A stretch of 64,000 nt of DNA from CBDDKS01 sp965230335 (GTDB taxonomy: Bacteria > Pseudomonadota > Gammaproteobacteria > Enterobacterales > Kangiellaceae). Of the stretch, positions 7,656 to 18,300 are shown in pieces. The position numbers were made by a program, and so were the translations under genes. Each line of letters starts with the position of its first letter. The stretch's first letter is position 1. The stretch lies in NCBI GenBank assembly GCA_965230335.1, contig CBDDKS010000006.1, forward strand, positions 1,116,001 to 1,180,000, given 5' to 3'. The notes under the pieces are model-generated. The model was not told the origin of the DNA. It did not search any database and worked only from the letters and a program-made list of their open reading frames with translations.

Positions 7656-10600
7656 TTACCAGCGCAATATAAAATGATTGTTAATTATTGCCTGTCCACA
7701 TGTATGCGATGTTCCAGAAAAAGAATGAGATGCCGTAGTAACAGGGTTTAATATAGAAAAAGGTATACTGGGAGTATTTACATCACTAAAATCATTTTGT
7801 TCTAATGCGACAAAAGCACCTGCACTAACATCGGATGCCACAGGGCTCATATTCGAATTAATCTCAGCAATCCAACTCGGATTATTGATATCACCAACGA
7901 TTTGTTTTAACACTTTCAGTTTATTGCCATTAGGTCCACCTACTGTTATTTTTTTCCACTGCATAGTAGGTTCTACCCAATCAAAATACACATTATCTGC
8001 CACATTATTTACCGTTGGAGCAAATCCATCTATTTTGATATAGCGAAAACTACTATCCGAATGTTGAACACTATGTATGCCAATAGCCCACTTATTTGCT
8101 ATTTGTTTATCCTGTAAACATTGCGTCATATCTTCAAATTGTTTATTTTGTTGAACTACAGGCCCAATAATTGGATTACCTGTTGTTAATGGTGGTACAA
8201 AGCTACTACAAGGTACATTCAAAAATTTAGCATTCAATTGAGCCTGTACACCACTACCTAGTTCACGACGACAGATATGTACCAAAGGCTTACTCAATGG
8301 CAGATCCAGCTGAGGTGCACTGGCATGATTAAAAGGAAACTCTGCCAAGCCAACAAAAAGTCCACTACCGTTATCTACTTTTATTTGATTCCAATCAACA
8401 ATACCACCCACAAATAATGCTTGAATATGTCCTCTTGTTAAGTGTGGCATATCTGTTTCTAATTCTGAACCTACGGTTAATCCCTGTACCTCCTGTAAAG
8501 CATTGCGCAAAGCCAAGGTAACAGGTATACCAAATATCTGTGCATTTAAAACATGAACATCTATTTCACTTAAATCATTAGACGTTATAGGAGTTTTACC
8601 TACTGGAACATTAGATCCAGTAAATAATTCTGGTTCAACCGTTGTCATACCGGCATCAGCAACCTGATACAACAAATCATTAACTCCTAATATAGAACAA
8701 TAATAAATCTGATTACCTTGATCAACACAATGACCACTATCAATATTTAAATAACTTTGTGCAGCAACATCGATTATCGAATAAATACCATCTGCAGAGC
8801 TACTGTCACTACGTGAATGCAAACGAATCATTTGATTCTGTACCAAACCTATTATTTGTGAAGCATCCAATGTACATTCATAGCTGGTATAAAAACGTCC
8901 TGGTCTGGTAGGCTCAAGAATATCTTTATATATCTTTAAGGTATTAGCAAGACATCGATTTTGCAGCACTTTTTCAATTAAAACATCATAAGATTCTGTA
9001 CCAGATATCCATGATTGAATATCCACAAGAGTTGTAGGCAAATGAGCTGCACTCAAATGATTGGTACCAGCAAAAAACTCATCACCATTAACGACACCAT
9101 CACCATCATCGTCATCATTTACATTTAAAGACACATTACCACTTAACAACACAGTTTCAAGTTGTTGCATATTAGCTAACGCGGTGACACCAGCAACAGA
9201 TAAGTTATTATTAATCAAATTCAGATAAGTTAATGTCTCTAAATCGGCAAGTACAGATATATCTGTCACGCTATTAATAATTCCTGTTTTTGTATCATTG
9301 CCTAAATCCAGTGACTGCAGATTGACGGCCCATTGTAATCCTTCCAAATTGGAAATACCGGCATTTCTTACATTCAAACTGGTTAGCAATAACATGTCTG
9401 AGCGTGAAATAGTTTCACCTGATGATTTATTTAACGCCGTTAATAGTGCTGAGTGCAAGTTTGTATCCAAAACTTCAATTGGAATTTGAGGGTCTGCAAA
9501 AGGATTGGATACTGCAATATCTGCCAATAACACATCTCCCGAACTAGTCTGATCAAACTCAAAACGTACGGCTCGTATAGCCGTCATATCAATACCAGTA
9601 AAATCTGATAAAGGAATACTGACAGAATGCAATAATATTTTGGGTAGTGGAGCAAAACTTCCTGGCATCATATCTAATGCATTACTATAGCTACCTGCAT
9701 TCACCCGTGCCGTTAATCCATTAGCATCTTCCAAAACCACTGTAAAATCTTGTGTTTGATTACCTGTACTTGCAGCATTCACACTGGCACGAAATTGTAA
9801 TTTCGTGAAACCACTAAAATTGCCATAATGTGCCGGTATTTCATTTTCATACCAAGTGGCTTGGTTAGACCAGGAAAGCCTTGCTTGTGTCAAACCTAAA
9901 TATGACGGTGTTGGTCCAAATAATAAAAAATAAGTATGCGGTTGCTTTGCAGCCACCGCATCAGAAAAAGGAAAAACTGTCACACAATAACGTTCTGACA
10001 GTGTTCCCCCGCAAATATTTTTTGTAACGCCACTGATTTGGACAGTCCCTCCTAAATTGTTAGTCGTCATGCGCTCTTCTTGATCCAGGCGGTTAATATC
10101 CAAACGATGGGTATGTGGTAAATGATAAGCCAATCTCACATCTGCATTTAAAGCAGATGCTGGTTGTTGTGATGGTTCAATCATTTCATTGGTAAAATTT
10201 TCATTTAATAAATATTGACGAAAAAAAGCAGAAATATACGCAGACGCTGCAGCCCTTTGTTCTGCAGATGATAAACGTCCATTGCCAGCGATATCTTTAT
10301 CACAAAAACTATCATTACTCGGAATAGTAATTCCGGCACTTCCTGATACTTGTCGAGTTTCCCAGTCATCATTTCCGAAAATAAAGATTCCATCTGTCCA
10401 TTCTGTATTAAAATAATTATGATTGGCACCCATTAAGGTGAACATATGCTTAGGCGCCCATACACCCGACGTATGATAACGGGATGCATCAAAATAAGTG
10501 GCACCCTCTAATGTTGGCACATCACCATCACAATAACCAAGTAGAACACTTAACGCATTGTTTTTTAAATCAAAGTCTTCACTAAAAACTCTCAATGCAT

Positions 10601-11261
10601 TAGCTGGTGCTATTAAGTTAACTGCCTTAATAGATGGATTATTTTCCTTTTCATATCTTTTAGCCAACTGTGCAGCCGCATCTCCTCCTCTTGAGTGACC
10701 CATTAAACCAATATGATTTATATCAATCTTCCCTAAAAAAGTATTACCAAATAATGAATGAGAACCTAAATTAATAGTCTTCCACAATTCAATATGTTCA
10801 TGAATTAATTCATCCATAAAACCAAAAGAACTTGTTATTATTGCATTTGCACTGATCGATACACTAATAATACCATGACTGGCAAGAAGCTCTCCCAAAT
10901 AATTATAACCTAGATAATTCTTAACTATTTCCTGTTCAGAATTACATGGCCAATTACCTGATAAACCTGGATTAATTGATCCTGGACTCATATAACAAGT
11001 TCCAAAGTAACCATGTTGCATAAATACAATCGGGTAAGGCCCTTGTGATAAATCAACTGGATAATGCACAATACCAGTAATATCTGCACTAGCTGTGTTG
11101 CCAAAAACACTATCAATCAGTTGAACTTCAGGTAATGAATATTCCATCGATGTGACCGCCAACGGCCCGGTTACTCCAGGATCAACAGCCCAAGTTTTTT
11201 GACAAGTCATTAATTGACAAAATAAAACCAATACTACAGATGTGACCTTTTTATTTAACAT
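7656..11261 (-). CDS. secreted multidomain fusion: alpha/beta hydrolase, beta-sandwich, leucine-rich repeats, Ca-binding loop, PstS-like domain
   Basis: About 1201 residues (numbers from the longer frame starting at 11276). A signal peptide ends at KTWA. Residues 45-390 form an alpha/beta hydrolase with VFMQHG and nucleophile motif GHSRGG (Ser near 195). Residues 430-600 look like a beta-sandwich and 600-720 hold several leucine-rich repeats. An Asp-rich EF-hand/thrombospondin-3-like loop (DDDDGDGVVNGDEF) follows. From about 750 to the end the protein aligns along its whole length with the 496-residue protein at 21353-22843: VSDAGISDVEP/VADAGMTTVEP, IFGIPVT, RPLVHICRR, FDWVE-TMQW. The PstS-type RxxGSGT loop reads RELGSGV here, with Thr replaced by Val. 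The ATG at 11261 has a GAAGG ribosome site; the one at 11276 does not. Enzyme substrate is unknown. Confidence 0.8.
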   Translation of the reverse strand: MLNKKVTSVVLVLFCQLMTCQKTWAVDPGVTGPLAVTSMEYSLPEVQLIDSVFGNTASADITGIVHYPVDLSQGPYPIVFMQHGYFGTCYMSPGSINPGLSGNWPCNSEQEIVKNYLGYNYLGELLASHGIISVSISANAIITSSFGFMDELIHEHIELWKTINLGSHSLFGNTFLGKIDINHIGLMGHSRGGDAAAQLAKRYEKENNPSIKAVNLIAPANALRVFSEDFDLKNNALSVLLGYCDGDVPTLEGATYFDASRYHTSGVWAPKHMFTLMGANHNYFNTEWTDGIFIFGNDDWETRQVSGSAGITIPSNDSFCDKDIAGNGRLSSAEQRAAASAYISAFFRQYLLNENFTNEMIEPSQQPASALNADVRLAYHLPHTHRLDINRLDQEERMTTNNLGGTVQISGVTKNICGGTLSERYCVTVFPFSDAVAAKQPHTYFLLFGPTPSYLGLTQARLSWSNQATWYENEIPAHYGNFSGFTKLQFRASVNAASTGNQTQDFTVVLEDANGLTARVNAGSYSNALDMMPGSFAPLPKILLHSVSIPLSDFTGIDMTAIRAVRFEFDQTSSGDVLLADIAVSNPFADPQIPIEVLDTNLHSALLTALNKSSGETISRSDMLLLTSLNVRNAGISNLEGLQWAVNLQSLDLGNDTKTGIINSVTDISVLADLETLTYLNLINNNLSVAGVTALANMQQLETVLLSGNVSLNVNDDDDGDGVVNGDEFFAGTNHLSAAHLPTTLVDIQSWISGTESYDVLIEKVLQNRCLANTLKIYKDILEPTRPGRFYTSYECTLDASQIIGLVQNQMIRLHSRSDSSSADGIYSIIDVAAQSYLNIDSGHCVDQGNQIYYCSILGVNDLLYQVADAGMTTVEPELFTGSNVPVGKTPITSNDLSEIDVHVLNAQIFGIPVTLALRNALQEVQGLTVGSELETDMPHLTRGHIQALFVGGIVDWNQIKVDNGSGLFVGLAEFPFNHASAPQLDLPLSKPLVHICRRELGSGVQAQLNAKFLNVPCSSFVPPLTTGNPIIGPVVQQNKQFEDMTQCLQDKQIANKWAIGIHSVQHSDSSFRYIKIDGFAPTVNNVADNVYFDWVEPTMQWKKITVGGPNGNKLKVLKQIVGDINNPSWIAEINSNMSPVASDVSAGAFVALEQNDFSDVNTPSIPFSILNPVTTASHSFSGTSHTCGQAIINNHFILRW

Positions 11262-11301
11262 AACAAGCGCCTTCATTAAATATCTATCAAAAGTAATTCA
11301 T

Positions 11302-11335
11302 ATTGTAAATATGGAAAGTGACAATAATATGAACA
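11302..11335 (-). promoter_or_regulatory. putative Pho box and -10 for the fusion gene
   Basis: On the minus strand 11335-11317 reads TGTTCATATTATTGTCACT, two units 11 bases apart, matching the PhoB consensus at about 13 of 19 positions (my count by eye). Ten bases later comes TACAAT at 11307-11302. That is the spacing of PhoB-dependent promoters, where the box replaces the -35. The ATG follows about 40 bases on. Confidence 0.5.
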
Positions 11336-11361
11336 TATAAAGACACTATTAAAAAAACACA

Positions 11362-11459
11362 ACAAAATATAAAAAAACATCATCACTTTTCAAAAACCAA
11401 AAACTTTTCTTTCTTGAAATTAATGATTTTTAGCTTTGATAAGTTGACTGTCCATTTTT
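11362..11459 (+). repeat. direct repeat, left copy, flanking a decayed insertion
   Basis: About 98 bases beginning AATATAAAAAAACATCATCA and ending in AGCTTTGATAAGTTGA-C-TGTCCATT. The same ordered blocks recur at 11748-11888. The distal block AGCTTTGATAAGTTGA plus TGTCCATT is nearly exact between copies. Confidence 0.75.
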
Positions 11460-11652
11460 GTTTCTTACATCTATCCTGGAAAGGCTTAATCTACAACAGC
11501 ATTACTGGTTAAAACAAGTTCAAACCATTGAGGAAGGTTATACTCATTTCATCGGTTCTATCCAATCCATCCGACAAAAAGCACAACAACTGAAGAAACG
11601 ATTCTTAAGAGGCATTTCATCTGCCAAGTTGTTTTATATTCATCCTAGTTAA
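11458..11652 (+). pseudogene. short frame, possible transposon accessory-gene fragment
   Basis: A 64-codon frame starts at the inner edge of the left direct repeat. The product has a YWLKQVQ segment, then Gln/Lys/Arg-rich helices, and ends IHPS. This loosely recalls the N-terminal part of small IS66-type accessory proteins, but the similarity is too weak for a firm name. The start codon is non-standard in context, with no ribosome site visible. The location between direct repeats supports a mobile-element remnant rather than a working gene. Confidence 0.3.
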
Positions 11653-11747
11653 TAACAAAAATGCCCATTACTACTTACTTTCTGAATTCAGAAGAATAAT
11701 ACCTGCCTGTAATTGTTGAAATTCTATTTTTCTTATAAAAGAACACA

Positions 11748-11888
11748 TCAAAATATAAAAAAACATCATCACTTTTCAAAATCAACAAACTTTTCTTCCT
11801 TGAAATGCAAGGTTTTTAATTTTTAAAATCAGAGTGTCCATTATTATTTGAATAGTTTTTAGCTTTGATAAGTTGAGTGTCCATTATT
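11748..11888 (+). repeat. direct repeat, right copy
   Basis: This is the counterpart of 11362-11459. It repeats the AATATAAAAAAACATCATCA block, the CTTTTCTTCCTTGAAAT block and, after a short insertion that itself contains one more TGTCCATTATTA, the AGCTTTGATAAGTTGA block followed by TGTCCATTATTAC. The extra internal copy of the terminal motif suggests layered insertions. Confidence 0.7.
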
Positions 11889-11889
11889 A

Positions 11890-11988
11890 CTGATTATTGG
11901 AGCCTTGGTGACTCACCGATGGCTTAGGCAGCAAGGGGAAACGTTAATGACTGAACTCGTTAATGTTAAGCAATCACTCAAGACCTAA
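11890..11988 (+). pseudogene. 3' fragment of an unidentified gene
   Basis: Just beyond the right direct repeat, a plus-strand frame encodes GALVTHRWLRQQGETL, then a short helix ending QSLKT and a TAA. It has no start codon or ribosome site and begins at the repeat edge. It therefore looks like the 3' end of a gene truncated by insertion, or the tail of a transposase. Its family is not recognised. Confidence 0.35.
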
Positions 11989-11994
11989 AATAGT

Positions 11995-12026
11995 AAAGGC
12001 GCAGACTTAACAGTCTGCGCCTTTAG
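11995..12026 (-). terminator. Rho-independent terminator of the RHS/immunity operon
   Basis: AAAGGCGCAGAC-TTAACA-GTCTGCGCCTTTA is a perfect stem of about 12 bp, 11 bases after the immunity gene stop. It is followed on the minus strand by a short A/T-rich run. Confidence 0.8.
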
Positions 12027-12036
12027 TGATTACAAG

Positions 12037-12300
12037 TTAAGTAGATAACTGATCTCTATAATCTTGGAAATCTTCATTTGTATGAAGGTACGAGTCGGGA
12101 GCATCTTTTAAATCAACACCCTCTAAATACAAGATAGCATCCCAAATTATTTGCTCTTTTGATGTAGGCTCATATTCAAGGCTACCAGAATCTTCTGCAT
12201 TTTGTCTCTCTTGAGCCCAACTAGAAACATCCTCTCTAGCGATATTTCCATTTATTAAATCATCAAAAATACCTAACACTTCAACTAAGCTAACCTTCAC
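12037..12300 (-). CDS. immunity protein for the RHS C-terminal toxin
   Basis: An 87-residue acidic cytosolic protein with no signal peptide. Recognisable features are the REDVSSWAQER helix, IIWDAILYLEGVDL and YLHTNEDFQDYRDQL. Together these match a small family of proteins found directly after toxin tips of RHS and contact-dependent polymorphic toxins. The start is a GTG (12298-12300) placed immediately after the TAG of the toxin gene, with AGGGAG six bases before it inside the toxin's last codons. Toxin and antidote are therefore translationally coupled. By role it should bind and neutralise the cognate toxin tip inside the cell. The assignment rests on position, size, charge and pattern, not on a search. 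Confidence 0.75.
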   Translation of the reverse strand: MKVSLVEVLGIFDDLINGNIAREDVSSWAQERQNAEDSGSLEYEPTSKEQIIWDAILYLEGVDLKDAPDSYLHTNEDFQDYRDQLST

Positions 12301-15300
12301 CTAAAAACTCCCTGTATAGTTGCCATTAGAATCAAATTGATAATGATTTTTTACATTATCTGACCGTTGAGGTCTAACAATTCTAACATTTCCATTATGG
12401 TCTACTGTCTCATGCCATGTTCTCTTATTACCTGTAGCTGGATCCCACTCACGAACTGTTCTTCGGCCAGCCATTTCACCAGGTTTATTTGCTGGCGATA
12501 CATTTCCATAGTAACGATTTTTTCCATTCTGTAGTTCCTTAACTCCACCCTGTCCATACTTCTCAGTTTGACGTAGATGCTCCCTTAAATTTGCTCCTTG
12601 CTTTGAGCTTGTTGCCCCTGTTCCCTTTGGAACGAAGTTATTTCCACTCTCTGGAATCGCCCTACTCTTTCTCGCTTTAAGAGCTACTCTAACTACTTTT
12701 GAACCATGTTTAATAGCAACATAACCAACACCACCCGTTACAGCACCGACAGCTATAGCTGTTGCCTCAACACCTGCAGATATTAAAGCCTCCCTAATAT
12801 TACCTCTTGCCAACTCCAAACCTGCCTCACCAAATGGAATACTGGTTACTGCAAACTCAGCTAAATCTTCTATTGTCAAAGTTTTTAATGCCTGCTCAGC
12901 CTTCTTGACTTGTCTGGCTATCCTCTGTCCTAAACGTTTAAAGAAGCCTTCAAAATTATGCTGCCACTGTATTGCCGACTGTATAGCTCCACTCGCAAAC
13001 TTACCACCCGTTGCTTCTGATACCGTACCTCCTACTATCGCTGCTAACACAGTCCTTATATTTCCATCATGAACACCGCTTGCTATTTCAGGGATCCAAG
13101 TTTGTGAATATTTTGATATAAATCCTGAAGCAAACCCATGGCCAAACTTTCCACCATTTGCTATAGACATGATCCCAGATAAAGTTCCATGATAAAAAGC
13201 TGCTTCTGTCAAACCAATAGCGCCAGCATCAAAAGCACCTCCTATTTCTCCTGCTGCTCCTTGAGAAATATAACTGGTAACGTACGATCTTGCTCCTACT
13301 TTTATACCATCAAACAGCCCTGCACCATTGGCTGTCGCTGATAACGCTGAAACAGCTGCACTACAATGAGGACCAACAAACACACACCCAAAAGAAGCCG
13401 CCGCTGAAAACCAACTTTGCTGAAATAAACGTCGCGCATCACCACCAAGCCCTAATGCTGATAACCCTGTAAAGTCTACAAAAAAGTCAAAGCCATCTCC
13501 TCCTTTTAGAAAGCCCGAAGGGTCAGTATACGCCAGAGGATTATTTCTCACATAAGTATAGCGATTGTAACCCTGTGTATCCCTTGTTCCATCAACATAT
13601 TTATCTGACTGCATAAAACGACCTAACTTTGGATCGTAAGTACGCCCATTCATATGTATCACACCCACCTCATCCAGCATTTCATGCCCTGTATAACCCT
13701 TGGATGTAATACTCAAAGGATTAAATGAAAAGCTGGTTGGCTGACTCCAGTCTACCCCACTGCGCTTTTGACCAAATACATCAAAGCTTAGATCCTCAAC
13801 CAAGTACCCTTGCGCATTGGTAATCGCATCCGTTGAGCCTAAATGATCTGTATGTAAGTAACTGACGGTTGCTGCTTGATTACCTATCTTTTCAATCACC
13901 GCACCCGCAATATTTCTTCGGGTTTTTGTGATACCATCAGGTTGTTTAATAACTTCTACATCACCTAAATAATACGTGGTCGTTGTACCACTACTTCCTG
14001 TGTCTATTCGCTTATAACGATTATTTGTCGGGTCATAACTTAACTCCGTTGTATGTCCACCTTTTGAAATATAATGGGGTTTATTAAAAGCTGTATATTG
14101 TATATTGCGGCCATCACCATTTAACATATTACCATTTAAATCGTAACAATAATTCTGATTGCCTGCCTGTGTCACTGCATGATGACCCGCCTGAATACCA
14201 TTACAACTGCCACCATAAGTATAATTACCTACATCATGCTTCCAGGTGATATTGCCTTTGGCATCATAACGATATTTCTCAGCACCATTGATATGAGTAA
14301 CTCGATTTAATATGTCATAAACAAAACTTTCTTGTTGGTTTTTATCAATACGATGCTCTAATCGTCCTATCGTATCCCATTGATAGGTTAACAATTGAAT
14401 ATCTGTATTACCTATTCCTGTATCTATCATCACCAGACGACCTGTCTTTTCATTATAGGTGCGTACTGTCATAACACCATTACCAAAACTTTCCTGTGTC
14501 ACATTGGCAAAGGCATCAGATTTTTCTATCTTACGTAATAGCTTGTTATCCCAATCTCTAACCTCAATCAAAAAACCTCGTTCATTATAAACATTGGTCG
14601 ACTCAAAACCTGATGCATCTTTTTTTCTAAAGGGTCGTCCGATTGCGTCATAAAATACTTCTGAGGTAAATGTTTCTGCGCCAATATGAGTCATATTTTT
14701 ATAATTTCTTCCTAATACATCATATTGAGGCTCTATCACATACTCTGAATTAACCACATCATATTGTTTAATGAGTTTACCTATTGACGTATTTTCTGTA
14801 ATGGCATTATTAAACTCCCAACGTATATCCCTCACAGCCTGACTGTTACTTGCCAAATCCTGTTTTCGAAACTCACGTCCCAACCTGTCTCGATAAACAC
14901 GGGACTTCTGCCCTTTAGGATCAACCTGTTCAATCATTTCATCCATAGCATTGTAGGCATAAGACCAGGAAGCATTATTCTGAGCACCCGCGTCATAATC
15001 CCACATCTTACTTTTACGTCCTAAATTATCATATTCAATAATTGATTGTGTCACACCATTGAGCTTTACCTCAGATAATTTGTCGGTACTGTAATAACGA
15101 TAAGTCAATACATTGCCTTGTGCATCAACCTTCTTAATGATTTCTCCAAATGTATTTTTATACGACGTCTCATATTGATCTAAATCATTTTTTGTACGTA
15201 AAACAGTTGCACCTTCCTGAATGTTAAACCCATCATAAAATAGTTGATTTTTACTACCATCCGGATAGGTAACTGCTGTTACTCGATTAAGATTGTCGAA

Positions 15301-18300
15301 TGCTGTCGTAGTCCAATAAATAGTATCTCCTTCAAAATAAGGATTTGATGATTGTATCGCTTGACCTCGTAAGTTAAAACGACTTTGTTGAAATACATAA
15401 CGACCATCAAAACTCAAAACTTGTGTTTCTATAGTGCGTCCCAAAGAATCAGTAAAAGTATAAGATTTAGCACCATCTGCACTAATGCTTTCACTCATTA
15501 TTTGAGCACCCGCAGGACAATGATTTACATCCACACCACATAAATACGTCGTCGATAACGACCAGGCACCATCCGCCGTACGAGTAAAATAATCCTGTCC
15601 AAAGGTACCATATACCGATGTCGTTTTTATTTTTTCAAGATCAATGTCTTCTGTTACCTGGCCAAGCTCATTTCGAGCAATCACTTCTGCAGTCACTTGA
15701 CCATAACCATTTAAGGTTCGCGTTACATAACGGCCATCACTATCATATTCGGTATAACTCACTCGATGAATATGGTGTAAATCATTCAGTTTATCTTCGG
15801 GATCACTGGCACAGTTCACACCATAACTACACGCTGCTGAGCGGATTACATTACCATAAGTATCATATTGATATTCTTTACGTAAATATTCATCTAACGC
15901 ACTGCTATCAGGCATAATTTCTTCTGCTTCCAGTATGCCTGTAACTGGGTTATATTCAAAAGCTGATGTGCGAACTTCAATCGGTGTTGAATGACCTTGC
16001 TCAAAATGTCGACTGGAACTTCTTTCTAACCGGGCCAGTATCCAATTAGCCTCATCTCTGGGTAAATATTCATAATCTGATTGTGAACGTTTAAACCAAC
16101 CTCCATAAACATCACAATCTAATGCATTACCTTGACAATGATAGATATTACTTTCTAAAGGATAACCTAATCCATTAACGCTAGTGGTTGATATCGTTTG
16201 ACTCATTTGAACACCACGAGCTAACGTATTAATATTATAATCCCAACCCGACTCCGCACTTCTGTCCACATAAGTGATAAATAACTCGCCTTGACTACCA
16301 TCCCCTTTGTCATAAGTGCCTACCACTTTTTTTGCATAACTTTTTGCACCCTGACTCATGACACGATTGTCCAAAGCAGAGGATGATAAACTCTCTAAAT
16401 CATCGAAGTTGCCATACAAGACTTGCGTCTCTAAAGGACTGCCAATATAGGGATAAGTTTGACTATAAGTGGTACGTGTGACAACACCTGATTGTTCATC
16501 ACGGGTTTCAAGCCACTCAAAACCCAGATTACCATGTAAACTATGACTACGCATGGTGCCATAACGATAGGTGATACTATTTGTATTATCCCAATCCAAA
16601 TACGAAGGTGACGATGAAGCAGCCTTAGAGACAACAGCTATGGGGCCTCGTACATTTCTTACCGCATACCCATCCATCGATTGCCAACCCAACTCTTCTG
16701 TATAGATATTCTCTGCATCGGGATCATTTAGCATTTGATAATCAATACTTGTCTGATTACCCAAACCATTATCAATTTGAATAATGCGCCCTGTTACTTC
16801 AAATGGTGTTTTATTGGATGAAAAGTAATTTTCAAAATCCTGTCGAGTTCCATAACGTCCTCGATCAATCTCAGCAGAATGAATATCTAAGGTGCCATCG
16901 CCCTCAAAATCCACCTGGGACATAAAATCACCAATAATATACGTACTTTGCTCTTGACTTTCAGAAACAAATCCTTGTGTATCATCATCATACTCTCTGT
17001 AATAGATTGTCGCATTATTGGTACCAGGATTCTTCACATATAACATTTCTAACAAACCATCATTATCATGATCACCAAACCAGACATCTTGATTACGACT
17101 AATGTTGGTTGAGATGGCCGAAGAGGAAATATTTGGGTAAACATTTTTATCCGTATTTAAACGATATTCCCAGTAACTGGCTCCTCGATAAACAACATCA
17201 ACCAAACCATCACCATTAATATCCACCAATTTAATATGCTCAGGTTTTGTGGCATGACTGCCTATCCCCATTGAGCGTTCATAAGCAAATTGAATATTGC
17301 CTTGATTATCTTCTTCAGCTAAAAAGATACCCCAGTTATACCCTCCTGATAGGGGATGTCTTATTAATAAATCTAATCGACCATCACGATTAAAGTCTAC
17401 CCTGACTGTGCTATTTAATTTAATATCATTGCTATCTTGAACACCCGTTATTTGAGTTGGTATGGCTTCTGAATAAAAAGGTGCAGACTGTGTACCTAAA
17501 TGATATCGGATATATAGCTGATCTCCTTCCTTATATACAAAGTCTGGCAGTTGGTCACCATCTATATCTCCAAAAAAGACATATTCAGAGCTAGATTTAC
17601 TTGTAAAACGAGAGCTACTCCCTTCAGGTTTTAAAAGACTTGAATTTGTTTCAAATAATACCGTTAAATCATTGACATTACTTACTTCAGCTTCCATATT
17701 TTCATCAAAAAACAACGCCACCATTTTATGTGTTGTTATCCAATTTTCAATATGACTTGGATTATCATCATCTCTTATAATATCACCATTGGCATCACGT
17801 TCTGGCAGGGTCTCAGTTAAGAAAAATATCAACTCATCGCGTCCATCACCATTCAAGTCAAATGGAAAATGCTCCTTACTGACACTTAAATAACTTGGGT
17901 CATCCTCACCATTTATAAATGAGCCAAATGCATAACCCGAACTATAATGTGTGACTTTATTATTCTCATCAAAAATATAACGCCCAATAGCTATACGTAG
18001 TCTTGATGGCTCAGAAGGATCTCCATCATCTGCGTCTATTGAATTGATGGCTTCTACCTTAATAAATTCAGGTGTAAAGTCTCCATCAAGATTGATATTG
18101 GTTGAAAATTCTTGTAAGGAATAACCTAATTGCCGATGTTGTGTATCCACTTCCAAGCTTTTATTAACTTCAGACCAGGTAAAGGTTAATGGCTGTAATT
18201 TAACATCATCTTTACTTTCCTGTATCACCCGTAACCGACTCTTACGAATACTTAAATTACCTGAATCATAATGTAAATCATAACGACGCACTTCCTGTTC

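Larger units (their letters stand above)
11336..12036. other. gene-poor stretch with insertion-element remnants
   Basis: This stretch lies between the fusion gene promoter and the toxin-immunity operon. It holds two imperfect direct repeats, a short open frame between them, a second gene-like fragment and, at its right end, the terminator of the toxin operon. No intact gene is seen. The bases between these items are simple AT-rich sequence. Confidence 0.7.
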
